Source of the DNA: Trichobilharzia regenti | Taxonomy: Eukaryota; Platyhelminthes; Trematoda; Strigeidida; Schistosomatidae | Length of the DNA stretch: 64,000 nt | Assembly: GCA_944472135.2 (NCBI GenBank) | Contig: OX235266.1 | Location: 17,649,925-17,713,924 of the forward strand | Reading direction: 5' to 3' | In this document: positions 33,696-44,168 of the stretch, piece by piece | Position numbering within the stretch: the stretch's first letter is position 1 | Layout of the letters: every line of letters begins with the position of its first letter | Made by a program: the position numbers and the translations under genes | Notes under the pieces: model-generated | Database searches by the model: none | The model's input: the letters and a program-made list of their open reading frames with translations, nothing else | What the model was told of the DNA's origin: nothing

Positions 33696-34544
33696 GTATC
33701 TTCATATACTACTAGTAAATCTTATCAGTAGCACACAGCACACTATGGCATTAAACTGAAAAGTATCGAATATTTTCATCTTTACAAAACACACACTAGT
33801 ACACTTTTTGATTGTTTATTAAATGCGCAAAAATTTAAGAAAATGGTTCTTTACTAGTTTACAGGGTAACTTCTACCCGCTTCCTTTAGTTGTGAGTTAA
33901 TGATAACCATATGTCCGACCACAAAATAGACAGAAAAGACGAAGTTTAAAAAAAGTCGAACTGTTTTGATACATGTCAACAATTGGTTAGTAGACAGAGT
34001 GAGAGACAAACAGCGGCGAAGAAAGGCCAAGAATACAAGACAACTAAAAAGGGTTTTAAACATTTTTAGAAACTTTTTACAACAGGTGGTTCAAGTATGT
34101 ATGTATACAACAATTAGACGATTGTTATTAAAACAAGCCTATATTATAGTATGTTGGATATTTGTAAACTCTATCGATAACACTAACAGTTTAAACTATT
34201 ATTTAAGCAGTCACAAGCAGACTGAATAACTAATGTATTTTTCGAGTTAAGCTTTAGCAAAGCTTGTAGCATGTCGGTTGAAACTATAGTGTAGCTTAGT
34301 TAGACAGCTATAAGTTACAAGATTTAATGATATGATCGAAGAGATAAACAGCTGTTTGTCTATTATTTAGCGCTAATACTGTTAGGTTATTGGAGGAAAT
34401 TAGCAGTAATCCCTGGACCTAGATTTTCATGCTTGTTAGCACTCTTCAACTTACATGTATCTCTTACTTCTGATATGAACAACTTTCAGATAACGTTTCT
34501 GATATCAGCTAAAGGCGGCAACAGTTAAAAATCTCTGAAAAGGT
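33696..34544. other. Spacer, nothing recognised
   Basis: AT-rich 0.85 kb. The two short frames at 33854-34063 (minus) and 33966-34229 (plus) overlap antisense and show no known motif. Confidence 0.45.
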
Positions 34545-34830
34545 ATGAGTTCTTTGATTGGACACTAGTTAGTGATTAGTGTCGTTTTGGTCCTTTCTTT
34601 TGGTCCAGACTGAATTCTATCAGTCCAGTTTATTATGTGGTCATTATTCCACTTGGTGGCTCGTCAGTCACGAGCCCAAATAGCTCAGTGGTAACGCCTA
34701 TGACTACAGCGTTCACTGGGTGACGCGGGTTCGAATCCAGAATGCAACATGAGTTCCTCGAGGGTTGCAGTCAAGCCATTGCTGCAAAATGGAAATAAGA
34801 ATGTAACGAGCCGTTAAGAGCTCTCTGCTA
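34545..34830 (+). mobile_element. SINE D with tRNA-like segment
   Basis: Body block CTTTGATTGGACACTAGTTA through ACTGAATTCTATCAGTCCAG, then a tRNA-like stretch at 34675-34745: AATAGCTCAGTGGTAACGCC (A-box) and GCGGGTTCGAATCCAG (B-box) about 45 bp later. The acceptor arm does not pair and the same unit recurs at 53.74 kb, so it is a SINE part and not a functional tRNA. Confidence 0.72.
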
Positions 34831-35109
34831 ATTACCTTCAGTCAGCATATAACTGAATATATTGCAGCGTAAATAAGTACCTAACCACACGTTACTGTAA
34901 AGTCGTGGGAGTATATCCTTGAATAATGGCAAAAGCTTTCATTATAACATAATTTTATTACAACAAAATTCTGGTGAAGAACACAACACTACCTCGTAAA
35001 AGCCTTATGAATATGTCAGACTGGCAATTTTTAAGACACTGGCTACATTCTAAGGCCAGAATAACAGACACCTTCTTTGATGTGATAATGTCTCAGATGG
35101 CTTTTATTA

Positions 35110-35340
35110 TTCCTTCACATGGGGCTGCTTCAAGCTAAAGGCTTGAAGTTTCGGTAGCATTGGTGTTTACTTTTACGGAATGGAGTTGCTAGCCTTATAC
35201 CCAACCTTCCCTCTTCACCAGTCTTGTTACTGGCTTAGAGACTTAAAGAAGTGCATCGTCGGCTGGGAATAGAACCCTGGACCACATGTGTGGTTGGCGA
35301 ACATTCTATCGCTGCGCCATCGACGCACCTGTCTCAGATG
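35110..35340 (-). mobile_element. SINE C, tRNA-derived, inverted
   Basis: The minus strand starts with the head GGTGCGTCGATGGCGCAGCG (A-box area), then GGTCCAGGGTTCTATTCCC (B-box area), and the body AAGAGGGAAGGTTGGGTATA to GCTTGAAGCAGCC. It is one of the fullest of about eight SINE C copies or parts in the window. A promoter for RNA polymerase III is expected from the A and B boxes. Confidence 0.78.
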
Positions 35341-35424
35341 TCTAATAATGCACACTTATTAGGCTGTTTAGTTATGTATAGTGCGAAGAATTCCAGTTTC
35401 GGTATAAACAACAAAAGAGTCTCA

Positions 35425-35645
35425 GGTCAACTGGTGGATGGTGACTAGAAGTGGAATTCAGGATAACGCACATTTCGTCTTATTTGTGACTCGTTGGTGG
35501 CTGGATGTCCCTACATTCCCCAGTGAGTGAGTGTCTGATGGTGTTCTCACCAAGGCTTGAACACACTGCCCATAGTTTCAAACGCCAACGTGTTATCCAA
35601 TAGACCAGCTGGGCCATGGTAGCTACATCTTGTGCAACCTGTCTT
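35425..35645 (-). mobile_element. Sm-alpha-like SINE, inverted copy
   Basis: The minus strand contains AGCTGGTCTATTGGATAACA (A-box area), GTGTTCAAGCCTTGG (B-box area), and the hammerhead block ACGAGTCACAAATAAGACGA with AAATGTGCG. Core positions 4 and 5 read C and A instead of U and G, which should abolish cleavage. It lies head to head with the next copy. Confidence 0.72.
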
Positions 35646-35659
35646 ATTAATTGTATATT

Positions 35660-36060
35660 TCAATTTAGATTTTCCGGTTGATTGATTGAACCGAAGTGCT
35701 CAGTCTCAGGTTGACATGTCGGTTCTTTGTGCAGATGTTTCGACGATGTTTGGTCATGTAACTTGAAGTCAATAGGTGAATGGTAGCGTTTTAAACTATG
35801 TGGAGTGAGTTCGACCTTCGGTGGGAACACTATCAGTCACTCACTGGGAAATCCAATTACGTCAAGCCACTAACGAGTCCCAAATAGGACGAAATGAGCA
35901 TTTATCCTGGATTCCACTGCTAGTCACTATCCACCAACAGACTTCAAGTTACATGACCGAACATCGTCGAAGCATCTGCACAAGGAGCCGACGTGTCAAT
36001 CTGAGACCAAGCTCTTTGGTACGATCTATAGCCGGGAAAATCTAAACCGAATTAAACAAA
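35660..36060 (+). mobile_element. Sm-alpha-like SINE with terminal inverted piece
   Basis: The plus-strand copy runs from about 35790 to 36060 (GAGTTCGACCTTCGGTGGGA as B-box area, the hammerhead block at 35870-35910, then GACTTCAAGTTACATGACCG to the end). The segment 35685-35790 is the reverse complement of 35935-36030, for example GGTTGACATGTCGG against CCGACGTGTCAATC. So the copy has an inverted duplicate of its own 3' part in front. Confidence 0.72.
35867..35912 (+). ncRNA. Hammerhead-like block, mutated core
   Basis: CTAACGA (35870-35876) stands at the CTGANGA position. A perfect 4-bp stem II with a six-base loop follows: GTCC CAAATA GGAC (35877-35890), then GAAA (35891-35894). A short stem III precedes the triplet ATC (35904-35906). 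Position 5 is A instead of G, and the base closing stem I seems deleted. The surrounding words GAGTCCCAAATAGGACGAAA and GGATTCCACTGCTAG are those of the schistosome Sm-alpha hammerhead. Probably inactive. Confidence 0.75.
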
Positions 36061-36169
36061 CAGCCTCATTTAACACTGAGACTTTTCAAACTAATCAAAA
36101 CACAAAACAGTAAGTATAATAAAGTTAGAAATACTGGGACCAATTTGGAGGAGTTGGAACTTAGGAACT

Positions 36170-36350
36170 TTCATACCAGTGGCTGAACTATGATCGAGGA
36201 AAAGGTCCTAGATTCAAACATGGGTGGCTGCATGCTGACGAACAGGACCAAACAGGGGTGAAAAGGCTGGTCAGTACACCTAGGTTTCCAATAGTCCTGT
36301 AACTAATGTCAACCCGTAATGAAAGCTGTAACCAGTCAAGTACCCTCTAA
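36170..36350 (+). mobile_element. SINE B, diverged
   Basis: GTGGCTGAACTATGATCGAG, a weak B-box (TAGATTCAAACATGG), GCTGACGAACAGGACC in place of the hammerhead block, then GTCCTGTAACTAATGTCAAC and the 3' tail GTAACCAGTCAAG. The order is preserved but mutations are many. Confidence 0.6.
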
Positions 36351-36429
36351 TCTATGCCATTAATCCGTTGGGTTCCTAGTGTGACACTCAGCTCCTAAAG
36401 CATATCTTTATTTTATTCTCTGGTCTACA

Positions 36430-36955
36430 GTCCTCTTTCAATAACATCAAAATCAGTCATCAAATATACCGGTGATCTAATCATTTCTGTCTCAGTTGTT
36501 TCTGCATTGGATAGTTCTTATATGAATAAATTCTTGTCTAAAGTTAACAAATGGTATTACCTAAATGGTCTCATACTGAATCCATCTAAATTTTACATGG
36601 TTGATTTTAGTTTCAAATGCTAACAAGACTTGAGTGCGTGAACTGATTTTCTCGCATGATTCCTGTAATATTGATGACGCTGTGACGACAGAGAGTAAAT
36701 CGAATATGTCTCATCTCGGCAGCATCAGTTTCTTCTCTCAAAGATTCTCTGTTGGCCATCTCATATTCTGTTGATTTCTAAGATAATTCTTTGTTTGACT
36801 TATTGGATAAAGAAGTTGAAACGTTCTGCTTGCATAACTCAATCTCCTCTCCTATAATTTGTTAATTCATGAATTCCACCCATTCTCCTTTATTGTTCAC
36901 CCCACTTATTCTTCCCTGGACTTCTCATGAAACCACTCTGTCATATTGAGTTTGT
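36430..36955 (+). mobile_element. CR1-like LINE fragment, copy 2
   Basis: Parallel to 23.58-24.06 kb. Motif C reads IKYTGDLIISVS, so YADD has become YTGD. Then MNKFLSKVNKW and LNPSKFYMVDFSF. Downstream DNA words (TTCCTGTAATATTGATGACG, CTATAATTTGTTAATTCATG) continue the match. No frame longer than 60 codons remains. Confidence 0.72.
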
Positions 36956-37409
36956 AAACAGAGCTAGTCGTGTGTGTGTGTATGTGTCTTTGACTCAACT
37001 AACTGACACTGTTGTTGTGGATTGACATTTTAATTCTTGTAGCCAGCTGGCTAAATTTATCCTGTCTGATACTGAACATTCCCTCTAGTTATTCTCAGCT
37101 CTTTTCCTTGTATCTCTCCGGAGAGAGAAACCAGAAGACAGAAGAAACTTCATAAGAAGCGTTTATGCTCCTACAGATACTAAGTATGAAAATTCCATCA
37201 TACAACCATATTTAGCAAGGGTTTTGTGTGAGGGTAGAGAGAGAGAGAGTCAGATGTCAGAAAAGAACTTATAAACTGTCCAAATCAGTAACTGGATTGC
37301 AAAGTATAAGCAAAGATTACTGTTATTATTACATGTATTATCTATGATACTATCTCTACTAACACGTCATTATGTTTCCACCAACATTCTGTTTATATTT
37401 TTATTTTTT
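36956..37409. other. Spacer with TG and GA runs
   Basis: Short TG microsatellite at about 36970-36985 and a GA run at 37236-37248. A segment near 37150-37200 could encode SVYAPTDTKYENSIIQPYL, which may be LINE-related but cannot be placed. Confidence 0.4.
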
Positions 37410-37590
37410 ATTACAGCTTGATTCCACACTGTATTTTTGGTACAAGTATGGAATTTTCAGCGTAGATATCGGTAGCCCGAATTTCGCAGGCCGACCATAG
37501 ATATCAGGTGTGCGTCAGCAGGGGATTGAACCTCGGACCATAAGCATGGTTGGCGAGAGTCCTAACCACTGTGCCACCGACGCACCATTA
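37410..37590 (-). mobile_element. SINE C variant, inverted
   Basis: Head at the right end (GGTGCGTCGGTGGCACAGTG on the minus strand, B-box GGTTCAATCCCC), followed by a body different from other SINE C copies: CTATGGTCGGCC, ATCGATATC-type text, then CCATACTTGTACC and GTGTGGAATCAAGCTGTAA. The same body occurs at 56450-56625, so this is a subfamily. Confidence 0.75.
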
Positions 37591-37925
37591 TTAATATTAT
37601 TACTATGAATACTATCTTAAATTTCATGTATGTACATAATTATAAGAGGAGCTAAATTGTCGCAGTAAGTATAAAAATGCTGCAAATTCCATTCTGTCTA
37701 ATTATTATTATCGTTTGAAATAAAATGAATATTATTTTAGGCTGTAATGTCTTCATCCGATACTATGTCAGCCCTGGACCTACACCCAACTCTTCGTTTC
37801 CCCTACAGATTCTACTGGAGTGATTTGCCTGGTGCCTGATATCGATCAACGATCCTTTTAGTATGTTCCCGATACATCTACATTTTTCTCTCCATATATT
37901 TCTGGACGACAGGATGATGGTGGTT
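37591..37925. other. Spacer, nothing recognised
   Basis: Short ATT runs at about 37585-37605, otherwise no supported feature. Confidence 0.45.
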
Positions 37926-38420
37926 GGTTCATTTCTGAAATTTCTTTTGATTGGACACTGGTCAGTAACTAGTGAAATTTGTCTAGTCCTTTTACTTTGG
38001 TGCATACTGAATTCTACCAGTCAAGTTTGTAAAGTGGACAGAATTCCACCAGGTGCCTCGCCATCACACTGTACTTGGAATTGTTGATATTAGATGGTTT
38101 GAGGCGGTCGGCAGGAAGCCTCACCTGACCTAGGTCTCGTGCTAGTTGGCACTTACCAGTAAGTCAGCAAGGATCATCTGCAACCACCTTGAAGAAACTG
38201 CTATCTTTTATGAGATTCAAACCCACGCCATCCAGTCGGTGCTGCGGTCAGAGACGTTACCACCAGTGAGCTATTTGAGCTCGCCATTGACCTCCTGTAG
38301 AACTGACTGTATTGGATACCTTTGATTGAACACTAGTCAGTAACTAGTGTAATGTGTCTAGTTCTTACTGTAGATCAGCTTGAATTCTATCAGTTCCCTG
38401 TGTCACAACATTTCCAGCCA
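37926..38420. mobile_element. SINE D composite
   Basis: Plus-strand body at 37926-38060 (TGATTGGACACTGGTCAGTA to ACCAGTCAAG), a middle block GGCGGTCGGCAGGAAGCC to CAACCACCTTGAAGAAACTG, a tRNA-like part in minus orientation at 38215-38290 (GATTCAAACCCACGCC, then TTACCACCAGTGAGCTATTT), and a second plus body at 38320-38415. The same modules appear at 53.3-53.9 kb in another arrangement. Confidence 0.65.
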
Positions 38421-39196
38421 ATCGTATGATTTTCTATATGAGGCGAAACGGAGCAGCCACTGATAAACGTATGCAGTAAATTACGAGGAATACTGTTCAT
38501 TAGGCCCCAAGCCTCTGAAATGAATTGACATTAGTACATAAAATCGGGATCTTGTTCCTTATACTGTATGCTGCATATTTCCACATTGATCCCAGAGTGA
38601 TGTGAGTCTGTCTTTCTTTTTTGATCTGTTCCTGGCTACGACATCTTAATCCGTGCCAAATGCAGATGAAATGATCCTGTCTAGATAGGCTAAAGAGGCT
38701 ACCTACTTCGAATTTCTCCCAGAGATAGTCAGTAATGGTTTCCTTGTAACTGGCTAGATATCTTCATCATCATTGTCTTCCCTAGGTTCCTATGAAGCCC
38801 TGTCTCCGCTGTTTCATCTGCTAATTTATTGGTTTTCCCCATAGATCTTTGACTTCGTATGAATATTCGACATTTTACGCATATAAACCGTACAGATTCG
38901 AAGAGAAGTTACGAAGGAAAGACTTCTGAGGTTTATGTTTTTAAACCAGCATGCCTACTACAAACGCAGTTTATTACAGCTGAATTCCTTAGGACAGAAT
39001 TTAATCTTCTAATCATTATAGTCACCAAACAATGGATTTAAACTGAATCAATTAAATTTGTTTAAATGATTTGAATTTCGCGCGCTACACTTCTATCCTT
39101 TCCAATTCAATTTTCAATGTATAATTTTATTTATCTAAATAATGATAAATAGCTTCATTATTTTATGCATCCACAGAAACAAGCAGACAATGCGTT

Positions 39197-39233
<37 letters not shown>

Positions 39234-39535
39234 GACAAATGCAAGTCCACCTAGTGTGATTTTCAGTTGGTAATGTTTGTAATTTAGAATGGGTTACATA
39301 AACCGCGTAATTCTTTCTTCTCCGGTGTAATAAATCAAGTATTTGGTGTGATAAGTTTTACACAGTAGGAATAAACATTTGTTCAGACAGACCACCAACT
39401 TTCCTCTATTTACACAGAAAGAACGATAGAGAGACTGGCGGTGTATTCTAATCACCCTAATCTTTACCTTATTTTATTACTTTATTTTATGAGAACCATC
39501 CACTCTTTGGATTCATAGTGGAATGTAGGGCAAGT
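38421..39535. other. Spacer with AT microsatellite
   Basis: A pure AT dinucleotide run of about 28 bp lies at 39199-39226. At 38785-38835 the words GGTTCCTATGAAGCCCTG and GTCTCCGCTGTTTCATCTGC weakly resemble the LINE-1 3' end reversed. Otherwise nothing is recognised. Confidence 0.4.
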
Positions 39536-39539
39536 CTGA

Positions 39540-39660
39540 CGCCTAGAAAACCTCCCCTCTTTCGCCGGCCCAGATTTATCAGTGCGTCAGCCGGGAATAA
39601 AATCCGGACCTCCCGCTTGTTTGACAGACTTCCTAACAACAAACCACTGATGCATTAGAG
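39540..39660 (-). mobile_element. SINE C, decayed and inverted
   Basis: CCTCCCCTCTTTCGCCGGCC, AGTGCGTCAGCCGGGAATAA and CCACTGATGCA keep the order of the SINE C head and early body on the minus strand, with many changes. Confidence 0.5.
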
Positions 39661-41333
39661 TTGACAGTATATACTATTATTCGAACCTAGCTTGATATTA
39701 CGGTCTGTCTACAGGAATCATTGTTTCAACATGCCTTCCTCCATATCATCACTTATCAGCACTGAATGTCTGTAGTCGTAAAGGAAACACTCTCCCTTAG
39801 AGTTATCCTGTATCATTCAGTTCATAAGACAGGGAATTCAACACTATAGTGTTCAGGTTCCTCACTTTTAAACTGCCCAACACTGGCGTGAATAGAAGTA
39901 ATCCCTATTAAGTTTAAGGTTTGAAGCAAAACTTAGTTTCTCCAGAGTTGTGGACATGCTTAGTTTGCAGGTGAATGCCACCTGGGTCTCATCCGAAGTT
40001 CATATCATGTTTTTACCAACCTGACTCAAATTATCTTGCACTAGGCAGTGTCCTCTTACCTCAGCTGCAGACCATATTGTTCTCAACTAATTATACTCCT
40101 TATCTGTAGCCACATAGTTCAGGCAAGTCTAACATACAGACTAGTGGTGACGGAGAGTGGAGAAAGAACTGGCTACTGCAAGTGGACCTGAATTAATGGC
40201 CTTTAGGGCCTTAAGTCTAACGCCAGATTATTCAACCTTTGAGCCCTAAAAACCTAAAATACACGCAAATTATGGTTTTAAAGGGATCTGATCAATTTTT
40301 GGTGGAGATCTGATCACAAATCCAGATCACTTAAAGAGACATCGAGAAATAGAGTATACTGAGCAGGTATCTCTTCCTAGATTGAGTCTTTCCACCAGTG
40401 AGCGTAGGTGATACTACCAGTAAACTGTACCACGAAATTCAGGTTAGCAGACTAGCACGGCTTTGTCTTTCATTCCCTCAACTGGAGTCTAATTACTCAT
40501 GAATTACATCTCTTGTCTGTTAGTTTGTGAATTCGAAGTGACACTTTGATTAATATCGATTAATGACATGAATTAAGTGTGTACTCCTGCTACAGAGTTC
40601 TGAAAAGGATTTCTAGCTGAATAAAGTAAACTTCCACACAAAGCTGCTTTTGCTCCACACAGACTGTAAAATCGCCCGAAAAAATTAGAGGCAAGGAATT
40701 TTAGCGAATTACCAATCAAATGCTCATAGACAAAGGAACAGGTAGAAGGAAATGGAGGTAGACTGAGTACACTCTAAGGAGATCATTTAGTGCCATCACA
40801 CACAGGGATGACCATCAAGTAGAACTTGAATGGGAAACACAGAGTTGTGAGTATGCCCGAGGGTGAACTTCATATCGTGTGAGGTTTAAGAAAACACTAC
40901 AGCAAACCGAGTAAAATGAAGACGTACCCCTGAATCCGTATGTTTAACTTGGTATTTAGAGGAGTAATAACGTGGAGATTTATCTTAAATTCCTAGCAAG
41001 AAGTTCTGAACGAATGAGTTAAGTGCATCTGCTCTGAAGCTGTTAAACATTAAAGCCATTGGCTACCGGTGGTGCTATATCGGAGATAGTTACGAGTTGA
41101 AACGATACAGATAGCTTGTAAATGTACTAGGCTGGTAGCCTAAAAATTGTATGCTACATCCATAGTGGGATCATTGGTGTACTCTTCTATCTGAATTATA
41201 ATTTTTCTTCACAAAAACCAGAAGTATTCTCTTCCTATATTCTGAAGACACATTTGTGAAGTGAATGTAGAGCTTGCTGATTACTTTCAGCAACTAACAG
41301 TGAAGATTCTGCCTAATAATCTTAATGACCTCA
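39661..41333. other. Longest stretch without recognised feature
   Basis: 1.67 kb with no frame over 60 codons, no tRNA-like box and no similarity I can see to the other repeats here. A+T is somewhat lower than in other spacers. It might hold an unrecognised old element or unique DNA. Confidence 0.4.
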
Positions 41334-41382
41334 GGATTTCGTCATGAGCTGACATTAGTTAGAGAACCATTGGAAAACCTGG

Positions 41383-41430
41383 GAGTACTGGACAGCTGTT
41401 TCGTCCTAGTTTGAGACTCTTCAGCAGTGC
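41383..41430 (-). ncRNA. Complete hammerhead core in the left palindrome arm
   Basis: The minus strand reads CTGAAGA (41418-41424), stem II GTCT/GGAC with a seven-base loop, GAAA (41399-41402), stem III ACAG/CTGT without loop, and triplet GTC (41391-41393). Stem I pairs CAGT (41387-41390) with ACTG (41425-41428) by four Watson-Crick pairs, then C-G after one mismatch. All invariant core positions match a type I hammerhead. The very short stem III suggests it would act better as a dimer. Confidence 0.72.
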
Positions 41431-42016
41431 GCATTCACCACCACGGTTCGAACCCAGGACCTTCTGGTTACAAGGCGAACTCGTATACCATTAAGTCACT
41501 GGGGCCCGATCCAATGGACCTTGGATTCTAACTTATGCCAATTCACGACATAGCGCCACCGCTAGCCAATGTCTTCGGCGAGTATTTGTCCTCACATCCG
41601 ACCCGCTGCACCCTTCTGGTCACGACTTCCCACTGGAACCCCAGGTAACTACCTACCTGAATAGGGCCAGTCGCCAGTGAGCACCTCATTGGTTTTCAAG
41701 TGTTGGTTTATAGGGATTTGGTTGGTTTCAGGATTTCATCATGAGCTGACTTGAATACCAATGAGATGCTCACTGGCGACTGGCCCTATTCAGGTAGGTA
41801 GTTACCTGGGGTTCCAGTGGGAAGTCGTGACCAGAAGGGTGCAGCGGGTCGGATGTGAGGACAAATACTCGCCGAAGACATTGGCTAGCGGTGGCGCTAT
41901 GTCGTGAATCGGCATAAGTTAGAATCCAAGGACCATTGGATCGGGCCCAGTGACTTAATGGTATACGAGTTCGCCTTGTAACCAGAAGGTCCTGGGTTCG
42001 AACCGTGGTGGTGAAT

Positions 42017-42066
42017 GCGCGCTGCTGAAGAGTCTCAAACTAGGACGAAACAGCTGTCCAGTACTC
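42017..42066 (+). ncRNA. Complete hammerhead core in the right palindrome arm
   Basis: CTGAAGA at 42025-42031, stem II GTCT (42032-42035) with GGAC (42043-42046), GAAA at 42047-42050, stem III ACAG/CTGT (42050-42057), triplet GTC ending at 42058. Stem I pairs 42021-42024 with 42059-42062 (three Watson-Crick pairs and one G-U). Invariant core bases are all present. Other SINE B copies in the window differ at core position 3 or in stem II. Confidence 0.72.
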
Positions 42067-42369
42067 CCAGGTTTTCCAATGGTTCTCTAACTAATGTCAG
42101 CTCATGATGAAATCCTGAAACCAGTCAAATCCCTACAAACCAACACTTGAAAATCTTAATGATCGCTTTTCTAATCACGTGATAGCTTTATAAGAAACCT
42201 GATGTAGATTTTGAAGATAAGCTTTTACAACCGTTTGTATCTAATTCACCAATAATACACTCTAATGATAAAGTACACCAAAACACTGGATACTCTGGAA
42301 CATGAGAAGAAGAACACACTAAATGCCACTGAGGAAAGATGACCATAAGAAGTCAACTAGTTTAATTTA

Positions 42370-42870
42370 ATTCAATTTTGAATTTCCCGTCTGTTGATTC
42401 AACCGAAGTGTTCAGTCTCAGGTCGACATATCAGCTCCTGGTGCAGATTCTTTGACGATGTCTGGTCTTGTAGCTTGAAGTCAATCGGTTGATGGTGACT
42501 AGCAATAGAGTCTAGGATAAGGCGCATTTCGTCTTTTTTGGTACTCGTTGGCGGCTGGATGTATCTTCATTCCCCAGTTGCACTCCCATGTCTTCATCAT
42601 GACCAAACATCATTGAAGCACCTGCATAAGGAGCCGACATATATCAACTTGAGACCAAATTAAATAATTAATAAGGCCCGTTGCACAAGACGTGGATGTC
42701 GTGACGCTTTGGCGTTTGAAACTATGGGCACTGGGTTTGAGCCTTCGTGAGAACCCCATCAATCATTCAATGAGGAATAAAGGTACATCCAGCCATCAGC
42801 GAGTCTCAAATAGGACAAAATGCGCGTTATCCTGTCGGATTCCACTGCTAGTCACCATCAATCGATTAAC
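42370..42870. mobile_element. Sm-alpha-like SINE, opposed copies
   Basis: Minus-strand copy at 42385-42595 (hammerhead block as TAGGATAAGGCGCATTTCG and GTACTCGTTGGCGGCTGG). A plus 3' fragment at 42595-42660 (GACCAAACATCATTGAAGCA, CGACATATATCAACTTGAG). Plus-strand copy at 42675-42865 with CGTTTGAAACTATGGGCACT, GAGTCTCAAATAGGAC and GGATTCCACTGCTAGTCACC. In the plus copy GAAA has become AAAA after GGAC and the CTGANGA side is lost. In the minus copy core positions 4 and 5 are C and A. Confidence 0.7.
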
Positions 42871-42949
42871 TTCAACTCGTTTAAGTATATTTTTTGTTTT
42901 TTTTCTGGAGATTCGCATCTCCCGTTAATTGAGCGTGTTTGACCGAAAT

Positions 42950-43135
42950 GCTCAATCTGTCTTCATATGTTGATCACGAAGTTTGTTTTTTCGGTGGAAT
43001 GTGACTAGCAGTAAAAGTCAAGTTGTGTATCTCCTCCTGTTTGGGACTTATCAGCTGGATGTGCCTGCATTCGCATTCAATGATAAATGATTTTCCCAGT
43101 CAAAATTTGAACCCACCCCCGAAATTGTTTCAAAC
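42950..43135 (-). mobile_element. Sm-alpha-like SINE, diverged
   Basis: CCGAAATGCTCAATCTGTC, GTGACTAGCAGTAAAAGTCA, CCTGTTTGGGACTTATCAGC and ATGATTTTCCCAGTC keep the order of the family on the minus strand. The hammerhead block is hardly recognisable. Confidence 0.55.
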
Positions 43136-43249
43136 CCCCCCAAAACCATCCATCCTAGAAGCCGACATATAAACAAAGACAGCGTCTTTCAGTTCAGTAT
43201 AACCAATCAACACCAAATATAGCCGCAAGAGATTACCGTTGCATATGAG

Positions 43250-43445
43250 GTGGCTGCTATGGCCCTCACAGCCTAGTGGATAATTCTTTGGGTTCGAGTC
43301 CCAATAGGAACATCATCACTCCTCCTTTAGACAACGCACCTATATCGAGCTGTGGAGTCTCAAATAAAACGAACTATATATATATATATATATCATGAAT
43401 TCCAGTGCTAAACACTGTCACCAATCAAAGCAGATAACTTAGTTT
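43250..43445 (+). mobile_element. Sm-alpha-like SINE with AT-repeat insertion
   Basis: AGCCTAGTGGATAATTCTTT (A-box area), GGGTTCGAGTCCCAATAGG (B-box area), then GAGTCTCAAATAAAACGAAC. An AT run (43374-43393) sits exactly where stem III should be, followed by GAATTCCAGTGCTAAACAC. Slippage has therefore expanded inside the former ribozyme. Confidence 0.62.
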
Positions 43446-44004
43446 AAATCCAGTCTATCTATCTATCTTCAGAATCACCTATAGATATCATCCACCCATG
43501 AAAATGACGTATAACCATTAGGCTTATTACCGAAAATACCTATACTATACAATACTTTACACATTAAATGATATAAAGGGCCAGTAGAAAAAAGATTTAT
43601 CAGTCAAAGGAAATCTTATCATTCATTTCAAGGTCACTCACAGACAACTATTGCTGTTGTGCTTCTCACCCAGATTTTGAAATTACCAGACCTGACCTAA
43701 ATAACTGACACACTACCATGATATATATATGAAAAATAAGTAAAACTAAATAAGTAAATAAATAAATGAATCCGTGTAAGCATTTATTGATTTTTGTTTT
43801 GTCGAAATTCTATTTCCAGTATGAAATGAAGAATATAAGATAATATCAGGTTAATATCAGGTGCATTTTCCTGAATGGAAAAAAAACGTCCCAGTAAATT
43901 GTTACACCTGTCTTTCTATCTTTCTTACTTTTTTTTTCTCTCTCTCTAGTTGTACAGATCAAAATCTCGTATGATGTTATGGTTGATTATTGTTCCATTA
44001 AGTT
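43446..44004. other. AT-rich spacer
   Basis: No frame or repeat family recognised in about 0.56 kb. Confidence 0.45.
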
Positions 44005-44168
44005 TTGGGCGTCAGTGGCACATTGGCAGTAGAATGCTTGCCAACCACGCCGCCTACGGTTCGGAGTTCGATCCCCGGCCGACGATGCACTCCTTTACCT
44101 TGCTAAACCAGTAATAACACTGGTAAAGAGGGAAAGATTGTTTGGCTTGAGGCGGCCAGCAACTCCAT
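44005..44168 (+). mobile_element. SINE C, plus copy
   Basis: Head GGCGTCAGTGGCACATTGGC, B-box GAGTTCGATCCCCGG, then AACACTGGTAAAGAGGGAAA and GCGGCCAGCAACTCCATG. The end abuts PLE code at about 44169, so one interrupted the other or both were truncated there. Confidence 0.78.

Larger units (their letters stand above)
41334..42152. mobile_element. SINE B palindrome, two near-identical inverted copies
   Basis: The minus copy (about 41334-41693) and plus copy (about 41753-42152) are almost perfect reverse complements over about 360 bp. They share private variants such as GTATAC in the A-box area (other copies have GTAGAC) and TTCGAACCGTGG at the B-box. The centre (41694-41752) is an extra minus-strand piece of the SINE 3' tail (CAAGTGTTGGTTTATAGGG to TCATCATGAGCTGAC). 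A full SINE B has a 5' block, A and B boxes, hammerhead block and 3' tail, all present in the right copy. Confidence 0.88.

Noticed and set aside
34675..34745. tRNA-like sequence with good A and B boxes
   Set aside because: The acceptor stem does not pair, and the unit recurs inside SINE D at 53.74 kb.
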